Assembly (NCBI RefSeq): GCF_017874595.1
Contig: NZ_JAGILA010000001.1
Coordinates: 992,001 to 1,056,000, forward strand
DNA from: Sinorhizobium kostiense
GTDB taxonomy: Bacteria > Pseudomonadota > Alphaproteobacteria > Rhizobiales > Rhizobiaceae
DNA: 64,000 bases
Direction of reading: 5' to 3'
The translations under genes and the position numbers were made by a program. The notes beneath the pieces were generated by a model that saw nothing but the letters and a program-made list of their open reading frames with translations, had not been told where the DNA came from and ran no database searches. This document shows, one piece after another, positions 23,898 through 32,778 of this stretch (positions are counted from its first letter, which is position 1; every line of letters begins with the position of its first letter).

Positions 23898-24887
23898 ATG
23901 GCAATCGACACGATGGTAGCGGGCGCGCCCAAGACATCGTCCTGGAAACGCATCGGCACGATGCGTGAGGCGGGGCTGATCGCGATCATTCTCGCACTAT
24001 GCGCGATCATGAGCATTGCATCGCCGCACTTCCTGACATTGGGCAATTTCCGCGCCATGCTGATGAGTTTTTCCGTCGAAGGCATCGTGGTCGTGGGCAT
24101 GACCATCCTGCTCATCGTCGGCGGCATTGATCTCGCGGTGGGCTCCGTCGTTTGCTTTGCGATGGTGCTCTCGGGCTCGCTCTTCCTCGCCGGGGTCGAC
24201 CCCTGGATCGCCTCGCTCGCAGGCATTGCCGTGAGCAGCGCGATCGGCGGCATCATGGGCTTCTTCGTGACCGTCGTCGGTCTCAACCACTTCATCACGT
24301 CGCTCGCCGCCATGGTGATCGTCCGCGGGCTCTGCCTCATCGTCACGAAAGGCACGCCCCTTTCGCTCTTCACGCTGCCGGCGGGCTTCAAGGCGGTGGG
24401 GCAGGGCACGTTCTACGGCGTTCCCTACGTCATCCTGATCTTCGTCGCCGTCGTCGTCCTGTTCGATTTCCTGCTGCGCCGGGCGACGGCCTTCCGCAAG
24501 GTGTTCTACACCGGCAGCAATGAGAAGGCGGCGCTCTATTCCGGTATCAAGACCAACCAGGTGAAATTCTGGGTGACGGTGCTCTGCTCCACGCTCGCCG
24601 GTGTCGCAGGCGTCATCTACATGTCCCGCTTCGGTGCCGCGACTCCGACCTTCGGCGTCGGCATGGAGCTCAACATCATCGCTGCGGCGGTGATCGGCGG
24701 CGCCTCGCTCAGCGGCGGCTCGGGCACGATCCTCGGCGCCATCCTCGGCATCGCGCTCCTCTCCGTCGTCACGAGCTCGCTGATCCTGCTCGACGTCTCG
24801 GTATATTGGCAGGATATGATCAAGGGGTGCATTCTTCTCGCCGCCGTTTCCATCGACCATTTCCTGCACAAGCGGAAGGCCGCCTGA
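23898..24887 (+). CDS. Sugar ABC transporter permease (RbsC class)
   Basis: The ATG at 23898 has GGGA upstream; an in-frame ATG at 23865 overlaps the ATPase gene. The 329-residue inner-membrane protein has about ten hydrophobic helices and the BPD_transp_2 pattern: ILLIVGGIDLAVGSVVCFAMVLSGSLF, GLNHFITSLAAMVIVRGL, and the conserved GSNEKAALYSGIKTNQVKF and GGASLSGGSGTILGAILGI. It forms the homodimeric channel of the importer. Confidence 0.92.
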   Translation: MAIDTMVAGAPKTSSWKRIGTMREAGLIAIILALCAIMSIASPHFLTLGNFRAMLMSFSVEGIVVVGMTILLIVGGIDLAVGSVVCFAMVLSGSLFLAGVDPWIASLAGIAVSSAIGGIMGFFVTVVGLNHFITSLAAMVIVRGLCLIVTKGTPLSLFTLPAGFKAVGQGTFYGVPYVILIFVAVVVLFDFLLRRATAFRKVFYTGSNEKAALYSGIKTNQVKFWVTVLCSTLAGVAGVIYMSRFGAATPTFGVGMELNIIAAAVIGGASLSGGSGTILGAILGIALLSVVTSSLILLDVSVYWQDMIKGCILLAAVSIDHFLHKRKAA

Positions 24888-24888
24888 C

Positions 24889-25899
24889 ATGCCGATTGCC
24901 AAAACGAAAGCCAAGACGACCAGTACGCCGCGCGAGGCCATCGTGATCGCACGCCAGATGCATCAGGCACTGGTCTTGCACTTCATGGAGGGCCTGACGC
25001 AGGCGCAGATCGCCGAGCAACTCGGGATCTCGCAAGCAACCGTCAATCGCCTTATCAAGCGCGGCCGTCAGCTCGGCCTCGTCGAGATCAAGATCAAGTC
25101 CCCGGTCGAGTCGCTGGTCGATCTCGAGGAACGGCTTCTGGCGCTCGGCGGGATCAGCCGCGCGGTCGTGGTGCCGACCGTTTCCGACAATCCGCAGACC
25201 GCGCTCCAGGCGGTCGGAGAGGCGGCAGCCCGCCTGCTGATCGACGAGATCGGCGACGGCGACACGATCTGCATCACTGGCGGCAAGGGCGTGAGCGCCG
25301 TCGTCGCCGGCCTGCAGCCGCCGCGCCGTTTTGACGTCGAAGTCATTCCGGCGACGGGCTGCGTCCAGGGCAAGCACTATACCGACGTCAATCACGTCTC
25401 GACCCTGATGGCCGATCGGCTGGGCGGGCGTTCCTACCAGATCCATGCGCCCCTCTTCGCAGACGATGCCGAGCAGCGGGAAATGTTGATCAACATGCGC
25501 GCAGTGGCTGACGTCTTCAAACGGGCACGGGAGGCGAAGGTGGCGGTGGTCGGCATCGGCTCGATCCTCACGGACGACTCGAGCTACTACGATCTGCACC
25601 CGTCTTCCAGCACCGACCGGGCCGCTATCGAACGCTCCGGCGCGACCTGTGAACTGCTCGCCCACCTGCTCGACCACGGTGGCCGGGTTTGCGACTACAG
25701 CCTCAACCGTTCGCTGGTGTCGCTGACGCTCGAGGAGTTCGCCTCGATCCCGACGAAGATCGGCGTCGCAAGCGGACCGAACAAGGCGGGTCCGATCCTC
25801 AGCGTCATGCGCGGCAAGCATCTCGACACGCTCGTCACCGACGAGGCGACCGGCGCGCGCATTCTTGAAATTGCGTCCGAGGAGGGATTTTCTGCATGA
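24889..25899 (+). CDS. SorC/DeoR-type sugar-binding transcriptional regulator
   Basis: The 336-residue protein has an N-terminal helix-turn-helix (GLTQAQIAEQLGISQATVNR, residues about 42-61) and the SorC C-terminal sugar-phosphate-binding domain (about 75-330). That domain contains DGDTICITGGKGVSAVVAGL, VEVIPATGCVQG and VAVVGIGSI. SorC proteins are tetrameric regulators whose inducer is usually the phosphorylated substrate made by the operon kinase. It starts 1 bp after the permease stop and overlaps the next gene by 4 bp. The palindrome before the operon promoter is its likely site. EryD of the erythritol operon is the kind of family member that fits, but identity is not shown. Confidence 0.87.
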   Translation: MPIAKTKAKTTSTPREAIVIARQMHQALVLHFMEGLTQAQIAEQLGISQATVNRLIKRGRQLGLVEIKIKSPVESLVDLEERLLALGGISRAVVVPTVSDNPQTALQAVGEAAARLLIDEIGDGDTICITGGKGVSAVVAGLQPPRRFDVEVIPATGCVQGKHYTDVNHVSTLMADRLGGRSYQIHAPLFADDAEQREMLINMRAVADVFKRAREAKVAVVGIGSILTDDSSYYDLHPSSSTDRAAIERSGATCELLAHLLDHGGRVCDYSLNRSLVSLTLEEFASIPTKIGVASGPNKAGPILSVMRGKHLDTLVTDEATGARILEIASEEGFSA

Positions 25900-26891
25900 G
25901 CGGCGAACAGTTAACCCGCGAGATCGGGCGCTCCGACGTCACGGCATCGGCCGTCGGCCTCGGCACCTGGGCGATCGGCGGCTGGATGTGGGGTGGAACG
26001 GATGAGGCGGAATCAGTTGCCGCCATTCAGGCGTCGCTCGACGCCGGCGTCAGCCTTATCGACACGGCGCCGGCCTATGGCCTCGGCCGGTCGGAAGAGA
26101 TAGTCGGCAAGGCGATCGCCGGCCGCCGCGACAAGGCGGTGATCGCCACGAAATGCGGCCTCGTCTGGCACACGCAGGAAGGCAACCACTTCTTCGATCA
26201 GGACGGCAAGCCGGTCCATCGCTATCTCGGCCGGGCGTCGATCATCCATGAAGTCGAGCAAAGCCTGCGCCGGCTCGGCACGGACCATATCGATCTCTAC
26301 ATCACCCACTGGCAGGATGCGACGACGCCCATCGAGGAGACGGTCGCGGCGCTGGAGGACCTGAAGCGGGCAGGCAAGATCCGTGCGATCGGCGCCAGCA
26401 ACGTCAACCGCTCGGAGCTGGAAAAATACATCAAAACCGGATCGCTCGACGCGATTCAGGAGCGGTACAGCATGATCGATCGCGAGATCGAGGCGGACCT
26501 GCTGCCGCTCACTGTTGCCAATGGCGTGTCGACGCTCAGTTATTCCTCGCTGGCGCTCGGTCTGCTCTCTGGAACGATCGGACCGGATCGGGTCTTTTCA
26601 GGCGACGATCAGCGCAAGGATAATCCACGCTTTTCCGTGGCCAATCGGCAAAAGGCCCGGAACTTCGCCGAAGCGATCCGGCCGGTCGCGGAGCGGCACG
26701 GCGCCAGCGTGGCGCAGACGGTAATCGCCTGGACTCTGAGGCAGCCGGGCGTAACCTTTGCCCTATGCGGCGCGCGAAATCCATCGCAGGCGCTCGACAA
26801 TGCGCGGGCCGGTACGCTGCGGCTATCCGATGAAGACCTGGCAGCCATCGAAACGGCCGTTTCGGTGGAGTTGGCCAACATGGACGGATAA
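25896..26891 (+). CDS. Aldo/keto reductase
   Basis: The 331-residue protein is an NADPH-dependent TIM-barrel reductase. It shows the catalytic tetrad Asp and Tyr in LIDTAPAYGLGRSEEIVGKAI, Lys in AVIATKCGL, and His in LYITHWQD, plus late cofactor residues (ALCGARNPSQALDNARA). The start overlaps the regulator stop by 4 bp (ATGA). The closest pattern is the YajO/Tas-like group that reduces aldehydes or ketoses. In this operon it could interconvert the imported sugar and polyol. Confidence 0.88.
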   Translation: MSGEQLTREIGRSDVTASAVGLGTWAIGGWMWGGTDEAESVAAIQASLDAGVSLIDTAPAYGLGRSEEIVGKAIAGRRDKAVIATKCGLVWHTQEGNHFFDQDGKPVHRYLGRASIIHEVEQSLRRLGTDHIDLYITHWQDATTPIEETVAALEDLKRAGKIRAIGASNVNRSELEKYIKTGSLDAIQERYSMIDREIEADLLPLTVANGVSTLSYSSLALGLLSGTIGPDRVFSGDDQRKDNPRFSVANRQKARNFAEAIRPVAERHGASVAQTVIAWTLRQPGVTFALCGARNPSQALDNARAGTLRLSDEDLAAIETAVSVELANMDG

Positions 26892-26903
26892 CGGACTGTC
26901 ATC

Positions 26904-28652
26904 ATGAACCGGAACGAGACATTGAACGGGCTGCGCCTTAGCCCGAAAGTGGACGTGTGCGTCCTCGGCGGCGGCATCAACGGGCTCAGCGTCTTCCGCG
27001 AGCTGGCGCTGCAGGGCGTGAACGTGCTTCTTGTCGAGAAGGATGACTTTTGCTCCGGCGCGAGCGCTGCTCTTTCGCGAATGGTTCATGGTGGTCTGCG
27101 CTATCTGGAGAACGGCGAGTTCAGCCTGGTCAGAGAGTCGCTCGTCGAGCGCGACCGGCTGCTGCGCAACGCGCCCCACTATGTCGCCCCGCTGCCGACC
27201 ATGGTGCCGATCTTCGAAATCTTCTCCGGTCTCGCAAACGGCATCGTGCGCTTTCTCGGCCTTACCCGCCGCCCGAGCCGTCGCGGTGCCGTCGCCATCA
27301 AGGCCGGTCTTGGCATCTACGATTTTCTGGCAGGAAAGCGCGCACTGATGCCGCGTCACCAGTTCCGTGGCCGCAGGGCGACGCTGGCGAAATGGCCGGC
27401 GCTCAACCAAGCGATCCGGAGCTCCGCCACCTATCACGATGCCTGGGTCAGCCATCCCGAACGTATCGGCATCGAGCTGTTGCGCGACGGTTTGTCCGCC
27501 GGGCCGAATGCCGCGGCGCTGAACTACGCAATGATCGAGCAGGCAGGCGCCGCGGAGTTCCTGTTGCGCGACCGCCTCTCTGGGGAAAGCTTCCCGATGC
27601 AACCGCGGCTGGTCATCAACGCCACCGGCGGCTGGATCGATATCGCAAACGGCGCGCTGTTTCCCGCAGACGCCCGGCCCGCACCGCTGATGGGTGGCAC
27701 TAAGGGCTCGCATCTGATCATCGACAATCCAGCGCTCCGCGACATGCTCGACGGGCACATGATATATTACGAGAACGCGGATGGCCGCATCTGTATCCTC
27801 TTTCCCTATCTCGGAAAGGTGCTGGTCGGCTCGACGGACATCCGCGTCGACGATCCCGACGCAGTGCGGTGCGAGGCCGATGAGCGGGACTATATCCTGC
27901 AATCGCTTGCGTTCGTGCTGCCGAGCGTGCGCATCCGGCCGGAGGAGGTCGTCTTCCAGTTCGCCGGCGTGCGCCCCTTGCCGGCGAGCAATGACAGCTT
28001 CACAGGCCGTATCCCGCGCGACCACTTCTGCACAGTGCTCGAAGGCCGCGACGGCGGACCGCCGGTGCTCTGCATGATCGGCGGCAAATGGACGACCTTC
28101 CGCTCATTCGGCGAACTCGCCGCCGACATGGCGTTGGAACGGCTTGGCCGCAGCCGCCGCGTCGGGACGGCAGATCGCGCTTTGGGCGGTGGACGGGCTT
28201 TTCCGAGCGACCGTAGCGGCTGGATCCGGGAGCTGGCGGTACCGATCGGCCTTTCTCTCGATCGCGCCACAACGCTTTTCGAGCGCTACGGCACGGATGC
28301 GGAGCACGTCGTTCGCTTCACCGCAGCAGGGCCGGACCACCTCTTGCCGCATGACGGCTATAGCGCCCGTGAACTTCTGCATCTCATCCGCACGGAGGCG
28401 GTCGAGCACCTGGACGACCTGCTCCTCCGGCGCACGACGCTTGCCATCACCGGTGAGCTTTCTCTCGATATGGCCGAGGCAGCGCTCGACCTGCTTGCCG
28501 CCGAGAAGGGCTGGGCGGCGCCGCGCAAGGCCGAAGAGCGAAGCCGATTTCTCACCCTCATGCGCGAGCGCCACGGCGTCGCGGAGGCAACCCTTTCCGC
28601 AAGGAACGAACGAAGGAGTGAATTATGCGAAACAACCGCAAGGTTCGAATGA
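26904..28652 (+). CDS. FAD-dependent glycerol-3-phosphate dehydrogenase-like enzyme (GlpD family)
   Basis: The 582-residue protein has the GlpD/DAO layout: FAD-binding VCVLGGGINGLSVFRELALQ, the substrate-side block HGGLRYLENGEFSLVRESLVERDRLLRNAPHYVA, VGSTDIRVDDPDAVRC, and the C-terminal GlpD cap domain (about 400-560). Members oxidise glycerol 3-phosphate or related polyol phosphates and pass electrons to quinone at the membrane. The erythritol enzyme EryB is a known relative with another polyol phosphate. Here the neighbouring kinase would supply the phosphate ester and the aldolase would use the product. It overlaps the aldolase gene by 28 bp. Confidence 0.88.
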   Translation: MNRNETLNGLRLSPKVDVCVLGGGINGLSVFRELALQGVNVLLVEKDDFCSGASAALSRMVHGGLRYLENGEFSLVRESLVERDRLLRNAPHYVAPLPTMVPIFEIFSGLANGIVRFLGLTRRPSRRGAVAIKAGLGIYDFLAGKRALMPRHQFRGRRATLAKWPALNQAIRSSATYHDAWVSHPERIGIELLRDGLSAGPNAAALNYAMIEQAGAAEFLLRDRLSGESFPMQPRLVINATGGWIDIANGALFPADARPAPLMGGTKGSHLIIDNPALRDMLDGHMIYYENADGRICILFPYLGKVLVGSTDIRVDDPDAVRCEADERDYILQSLAFVLPSVRIRPEEVVFQFAGVRPLPASNDSFTGRIPRDHFCTVLEGRDGGPPVLCMIGGKWTTFRSFGELAADMALERLGRSRRVGTADRALGGGRAFPSDRSGWIRELAVPIGLSLDRATTLFERYGTDAEHVVRFTAAGPDHLLPHDGYSARELLHLIRTEAVEHLDDLLLRRTTLAITGELSLDMAEAALDLLAAEKGWAAPRKAEERSRFLTLMRERHGVAEATLSARNERRSELCETTARFE

Positions 28653-29467
28653 ACCGGCTGTTCGGTAACGGCCGTTGCCTGGACGTGGCGATCGATCATG
28701 GGGTGTGCAACGAGCCTTCCTTCCTCGAGGGGCTGGAGAACATGCCAGCCGTCGTGGAGGCGCTGGTCGATGCCGGACCTGACGCGATCCAGATGAACTA
28801 CGGTCAGGCTGAGCTGTTGCAGGACATCCCCGGCAAGGACAAGCCGGCGCTCGTCATGCGCATCGACATGGGCAATCCCTATAACCGCATTCGCCATCGC
28901 GACATGTGGGCGGTATTGCAGAACGAGGCCGAGCCGCTGATCGGCGCATTGCAGATGGATGCTGCCTGCGTGGTGGTCAACCTCTTCATGCTGCCGGACG
29001 AACCCGATCTCTTCCGCCAATGCGTGCAGAACATTTCGCGCGTGCGGGCAGACTGCGAAAAATACGGCATGCCGCTGATGATCGAACCGCTCGTCATGCA
29101 GCCGGTGACGGAACGCGGCGGCTACATGGTCGACGGCGATGCGGAAAAAATCGTCACGCTGACGCGGCTTGCCCGCGAGATGGGTGCCGATATCGTCAAG
29201 GCGGACCCGACGACCAATGCGGAGGATTTCCACCGTGTCGTCGAGGCAGCGCGCTGCCCGGTCCTGGTTCGCGGCGGCGGCAAGGAGGATCTTCGGGCCG
29301 TCTTCGACAAGTCAGCCGCCTTGATGCGGCAGGGCGCAATGGGCATGGTCTATGGGCGCAACATCTACCAGCATGCCAACCCGAGCGCCGTGGTACGCGG
29401 GTTGATGGCGATCGTGCACGGGGATGCGAGCGGCGAGGACGCGTTCGCGCTCTATCGGCAGGGATGA
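28625..29467 (+). CDS. Class I aldolase of the DhnA/DeoC/LacD-like family
   Basis: The 280-residue TIM-barrel protein starts after AAGGAGTGAATT. Key features are LDVAIDHGVCNEPSFLEG, the GADIVKADPT strand with the Schiff-base Lys candidate, VLVRGGGKEDLRAVFDK (phosphate-binding Gly-rich loop) and MGMVYGRNIYQHANP. It is related to archaeal-type fructose-bisphosphate aldolase and LsrF-like enzymes. It would cleave or transfer a fragment of a ketose phosphate produced by the GlpD-like dehydrogenase. The 28-bp overlap with that gene indicates tight coupling. The specific substrate is not readable. Confidence 0.82.
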   Translation: MRNNRKVRMNRLFGNGRCLDVAIDHGVCNEPSFLEGLENMPAVVEALVDAGPDAIQMNYGQAELLQDIPGKDKPALVMRIDMGNPYNRIRHRDMWAVLQNEAEPLIGALQMDAACVVVNLFMLPDEPDLFRQCVQNISRVRADCEKYGMPLMIEPLVMQPVTERGGYMVDGDAEKIVTLTRLAREMGADIVKADPTTNAEDFHRVVEAARCPVLVRGGGKEDLRAVFDKSAALMRQGAMGMVYGRNIYQHANPSAVVRGLMAIVHGDASGEDAFALYRQG

Positions 29468-29498
29468 TGGCGCAAACGAACCTTGGGAGGGGTTCCGA

Positions 29499-31028
29499 AT
29501 GGCAGACTATCTTTTGGGGATCGACACCGGCAACACGGTCGTCAAGGCGGTGATCTTCGACCGGACGGGGCGGGAGCTCGCGCATGCGGGGGAGGAGGGC
29601 CACAGCCGCATGCCATGCCCCGGCCATGTCGAGCGCGACCTCGGCGAACTCTGGGCCAATGCCAAGCGCGTCATCCGCACCTGCCTGGACAGAGCGGGCA
29701 TCGCGGGGACCCAAATCGCCGCGATCGGCTGTGCCGGCCATGGTAACGGGCTTTATGCGCTCGATCGCGACAGTGACCCGCTCCTCGGCATCCAGTCGCT
29801 CGACACACGTGCGACGAGCCTCGTCGAGCAATGGGCGACGGAAGGCGTGGGCGACAGGACCTATCCGATCGCCCGCCAACGCCCATGGCCTTCGCAAACT
29901 CCGACATTGCTCGCCTGGCTCAAACGCAATCGCCCGGACGTCTTCAACCGCATCGGCACCCTGTTCTTCTCCAAGGATTTCGTCGTCAACCGCCTGACGG
30001 GAAACCGCGTCAGCGAGGTCTCGGACATGTCGGGCGCCGGCCTGCTCGATGTCGCGGCGCGCCGCTACGACAAGGCCCTGATGGAGGCCTACGGGCTCGC
30101 CGATTGCATGGACCTGTTGCCGCCGCTTGTCGAAAGCGACGACATTGCCGGCACAGTGACGGAGGCGGTGGCGAAGGAAACGGGGCTTGCCGCGGGCACG
30201 CCGGTGGTCGGGGGGCTCTTCGACGTCGTCGCTTCCGCCCTTGGTTCCGGCGTTTCGCGCACCGGCAGCGCTTCGATCATCGCCGGCACCTGGAGCATCA
30301 ACCAGGTCATCATCGACGGTCCCGATCTCCACGGCCCCGTCTTCATGTCTTCGACCTTCGACCGCACCCGCTACATGGCAATGGAAAACAGCGCCACCTC
30401 GGCGGCAAATCTTGAATGGCTTGTGCGGGAGTTCTTCGAGGGAGAGCATGCGCCGGGTGTATCGCCGTTCGATGCCTGCTGCGCGCTCGCTGCGGCGCTC
30501 GAGCCCGCGGCGGACGATCCGCTGTACCATCCCTATCTCTACGGCGCCCAGCAGGATGGCCATGCCCGGGCCGGCTTTTACGGAATCGCCGGCTGGCATC
30601 GCAAGGGGCATCTGATCCGCGCCCTTCTGGAGGGCGTCGCATTCGGCCACCGCCAGCATATCGAGGCGCTGCGGGAGGCGGGTGCCGCGTTTGCGGAAGC
30701 GGTGCTTTCAGGTGGCGGATCACGCAGCCAGCTCTGGCCTCAGATCTTTGCCGATGTGCTCGGCGTTCCTGTTTCCGTCGCCCTCTCGCGGGAAACGGGC
30801 GCGCTGGGTGCTGCGATCGCGGCAGGGACGGGCGTCGGTCTCTTCGCCGACTTCACCGAGGGTGCGGCGGCCATGGTGCGTGTCGACCGCGAATACAGGC
30901 CGAACGGGGGACTCGCCGCTCACTATGATCGGCGTTATGCACTCTACAAGGACCTGGCAGAGGCCATGACGCCGCTTTGGCGGCGGCTTTCGGCACCCAA
31001 AGACCGGGAGACGGGAGTTGCAGCGTGA
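29499..31028 (+). CDS. FGGY family carbohydrate kinase
   Basis: The ATG follows GGGAGG. The 509-residue protein has the FGGY N-domain (LLGIDTGNTVVKAVIFDRTG, IAAIGCAGHGNGLYALD) and C-domain (GGLFDVVASALGSG, IIAGTWSINQVI, LSGGGSRSQLWPQIFADVLGVPV, GALGAAIAAG). The FGGY signature regions and the catalytic Asp region (GGLFDVVA) are intact. The pattern resembles L-xylulose/ribulokinase-type members. It phosphorylates the operon substrate with ATP in the cytoplasm, and its product probably also induces the SorC regulator. Confidence 0.9.
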   Translation: MADYLLGIDTGNTVVKAVIFDRTGRELAHAGEEGHSRMPCPGHVERDLGELWANAKRVIRTCLDRAGIAGTQIAAIGCAGHGNGLYALDRDSDPLLGIQSLDTRATSLVEQWATEGVGDRTYPIARQRPWPSQTPTLLAWLKRNRPDVFNRIGTLFFSKDFVVNRLTGNRVSEVSDMSGAGLLDVAARRYDKALMEAYGLADCMDLLPPLVESDDIAGTVTEAVAKETGLAAGTPVVGGLFDVVASALGSGVSRTGSASIIAGTWSINQVIIDGPDLHGPVFMSSTFDRTRYMAMENSATSAANLEWLVREFFEGEHAPGVSPFDACCALAAALEPAADDPLYHPYLYGAQQDGHARAGFYGIAGWHRKGHLIRALLEGVAFGHRQHIEALREAGAAFAEAVLSGGGSRSQLWPQIFADVLGVPVSVALSRETGALGAAIAAGTGVGLFADFTEGAAAMVRVDREYRPNGGLAAHYDRRYALYKDLAEAMTPLWRRLSAPKDRETGVAA

Positions 31029-31030
31029 CC

Positions 31031-32650
31031 ATGCATGACACCGAAGTACCGGTGGATGAAGGCATCTATGATTTCATCATCGTCGGCGCCGGCTCGGCCG
31101 GCTGTGTCCTCGCAAACAGGCTCTCGACCAATCCCGGAAACCGAGTGTTGCTGCTCGAAGCAGGCGGCAGCGACCGCTATCACTGGATCCATGTGCCGAT
31201 CGGCTATCTCTACTGCATGGGCAATCCGCGCACCGACTGGATGATGAAGACAGCTGCGGAGGCCGGTCTCAACGGCCGCGCGTTGAACTACCCGCGCGGA
31301 AAGGTGCTCGGCGGCTGCTCGTCGATCAACGGCATGATCTATATGCGCGGCCAGGCGGCCGACTACGATGGCTGGCGCCAGGCGGGCAATACCGGCTGGG
31401 GCTGGGACGACGTGCTGCCCTATTTCCTGAAGTCGGAGGACAATTACCGCGGCAAGTCCGCCGTGCACGGGGCAGGCGGCGAGTGGCGGGTCGAGCGCCA
31501 GCGACTCTCCTGGCCGATTCTCGACGCATTCCGCGATGCGGCGGAAGAGCTCGGGATACCGAAGACCGACGACTTCAACGATGGCGACAACGAGGGTTCG
31601 GGTTACTTCGAAGTCAACCAGCGCGGCGGCGTGCGCTGGAACACGACAAAAGCCTTCCTGCGGCCGGCAATGAAGCGCAAGAACTTGCGCGTCCTGACCG
31701 GGGCCGAGACCGAACGGCTGGAATTTGACGGCAAGGTGGTCACCGGGGTGCGGTTCCGCCTTGGTGGCCGCCTCTGCGTGGCTCGGGCATCACGTGAGGT
31801 GGTGTTGTCGGCTGGGGCTATCAATTCGCCAAAAATCCTGGAGCTGTCGGGCATCGGCCGACCGGATCTGCTATCCGCGCTCGGCATAGCCGTCCATCAC
31901 GACCTTCAAGGCGTTGGCGAGAACCTTCAGGACCACCTGCAGATCCGCACCGTCTTCAAGATCGAAGGTGCGCGAACACTGAACCAGCTCTATCACAATC
32001 TCTTCAGCCGCACCGGCATGGGTCTGCAATATGCCATCAGCCGATCCGGTCCGCTCTCCATGGCGCCGAGCCAACTCGGGATATTCGCCAAGAGCGATCC
32101 GGCGGTCGCGACCGCCGACCTCGAATACCATGTCCAGCCGCTGAGCACCGACCGGCTGGGGGAGCCGTTGCACCGCTATCCCGCCGTCACCGTCTCCGTC
32201 TGCAATCTCCGGCCCGAAAGCCGCGGCACCGTGCATGTGACGACAGGCGCTGCCGCGCTGCCGCCGGAAATCCGCCCAAACTACCTTTCGACGCACGGCG
32301 ACCGGTTGCTTGCTGCGAAATCCATTCGCCACGCCCGCAGCCTGATGCGGACCAAGGCGATTTCGCGCTTCCTGCCACAGGAAGTGCTTCCCGGTCCGCA
32401 GTACGAGAGCGACGAGGATCTGATCCGCCGCGCCGGCGACATCGCTACGACCATTTTTCACCCGGTCGGAACCTGCAAGATGGGCAATGACCCTAGGGCC
32501 GTCGTCGACCCGAAGTTGCGCGTGCACGGGATCGACAGATTGCGCATCGTCGACGCCTCGATCATGCCGACGATTGTCTCCGGCAACACGAACTCACCGG
32601 TGATCATGATCGCGGAAAAGGCATCGGAAGCCATTCTGAACCGTTCGTAA
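31031..32650 (+). CDS. GMC family FAD oxidoreductase (choline dehydrogenase-like)
   Basis: The ATG at 31031 was preferred; a GTG at 31025 overlaps the kinase stop. The 539-residue protein carries the GMC marks: FIIVGAGSAGCVLANRLS (FAD), KVLGGCSSINGMIYMRG (signature 1), GAINSPKILELSGIG (signature 2), and the C-terminal catalytic pair HPVGTCKMG (His) and NTNSPVIMIA (Asn/His position). GMC enzymes oxidise primary or secondary alcohols to aldehydes or ketones. As the last gene of the operon it could oxidise the polyol before phosphorylation, giving a second entry beside the aldo/keto reductase. Confidence 0.9.
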   Translation: MHDTEVPVDEGIYDFIIVGAGSAGCVLANRLSTNPGNRVLLLEAGGSDRYHWIHVPIGYLYCMGNPRTDWMMKTAAEAGLNGRALNYPRGKVLGGCSSINGMIYMRGQAADYDGWRQAGNTGWGWDDVLPYFLKSEDNYRGKSAVHGAGGEWRVERQRLSWPILDAFRDAAEELGIPKTDDFNDGDNEGSGYFEVNQRGGVRWNTTKAFLRPAMKRKNLRVLTGAETERLEFDGKVVTGVRFRLGGRLCVARASREVVLSAGAINSPKILELSGIGRPDLLSALGIAVHHDLQGVGENLQDHLQIRTVFKIEGARTLNQLYHNLFSRTGMGLQYAISRSGPLSMAPSQLGIFAKSDPAVATADLEYHVQPLSTDRLGEPLHRYPAVTVSVCNLRPESRGTVHVTTGAAALPPEIRPNYLSTHGDRLLAAKSIRHARSLMRTKAISRFLPQEVLPGPQYESDEDLIRRAGDIATTIFHPVGTCKMGNDPRAVVDPKLRVHGIDRLRIVDASIMPTIVSGNTNSPVIMIAEKASEAILNRS

Positions 32651-32778
32651 TCATTTGGAGTTTGCTTTCGCCGAGCCTCTTCCTGGGCTGGGTGAGCGCC
32701 GGCTGAACGCCACGGCTGAATCTGCCGGAACGAACCATGTGTGTTGCATGAGCGTTTGTCAGCAAAGCTATTTTGTTG

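Noticed and set aside
29196..30659. Long minus-strand open frame of 487 codons
   Set aside because: Antisense to the aldolase and FGGY kinase genes, which have intact motifs; translation is Arg/Asp-rich without known motifs.
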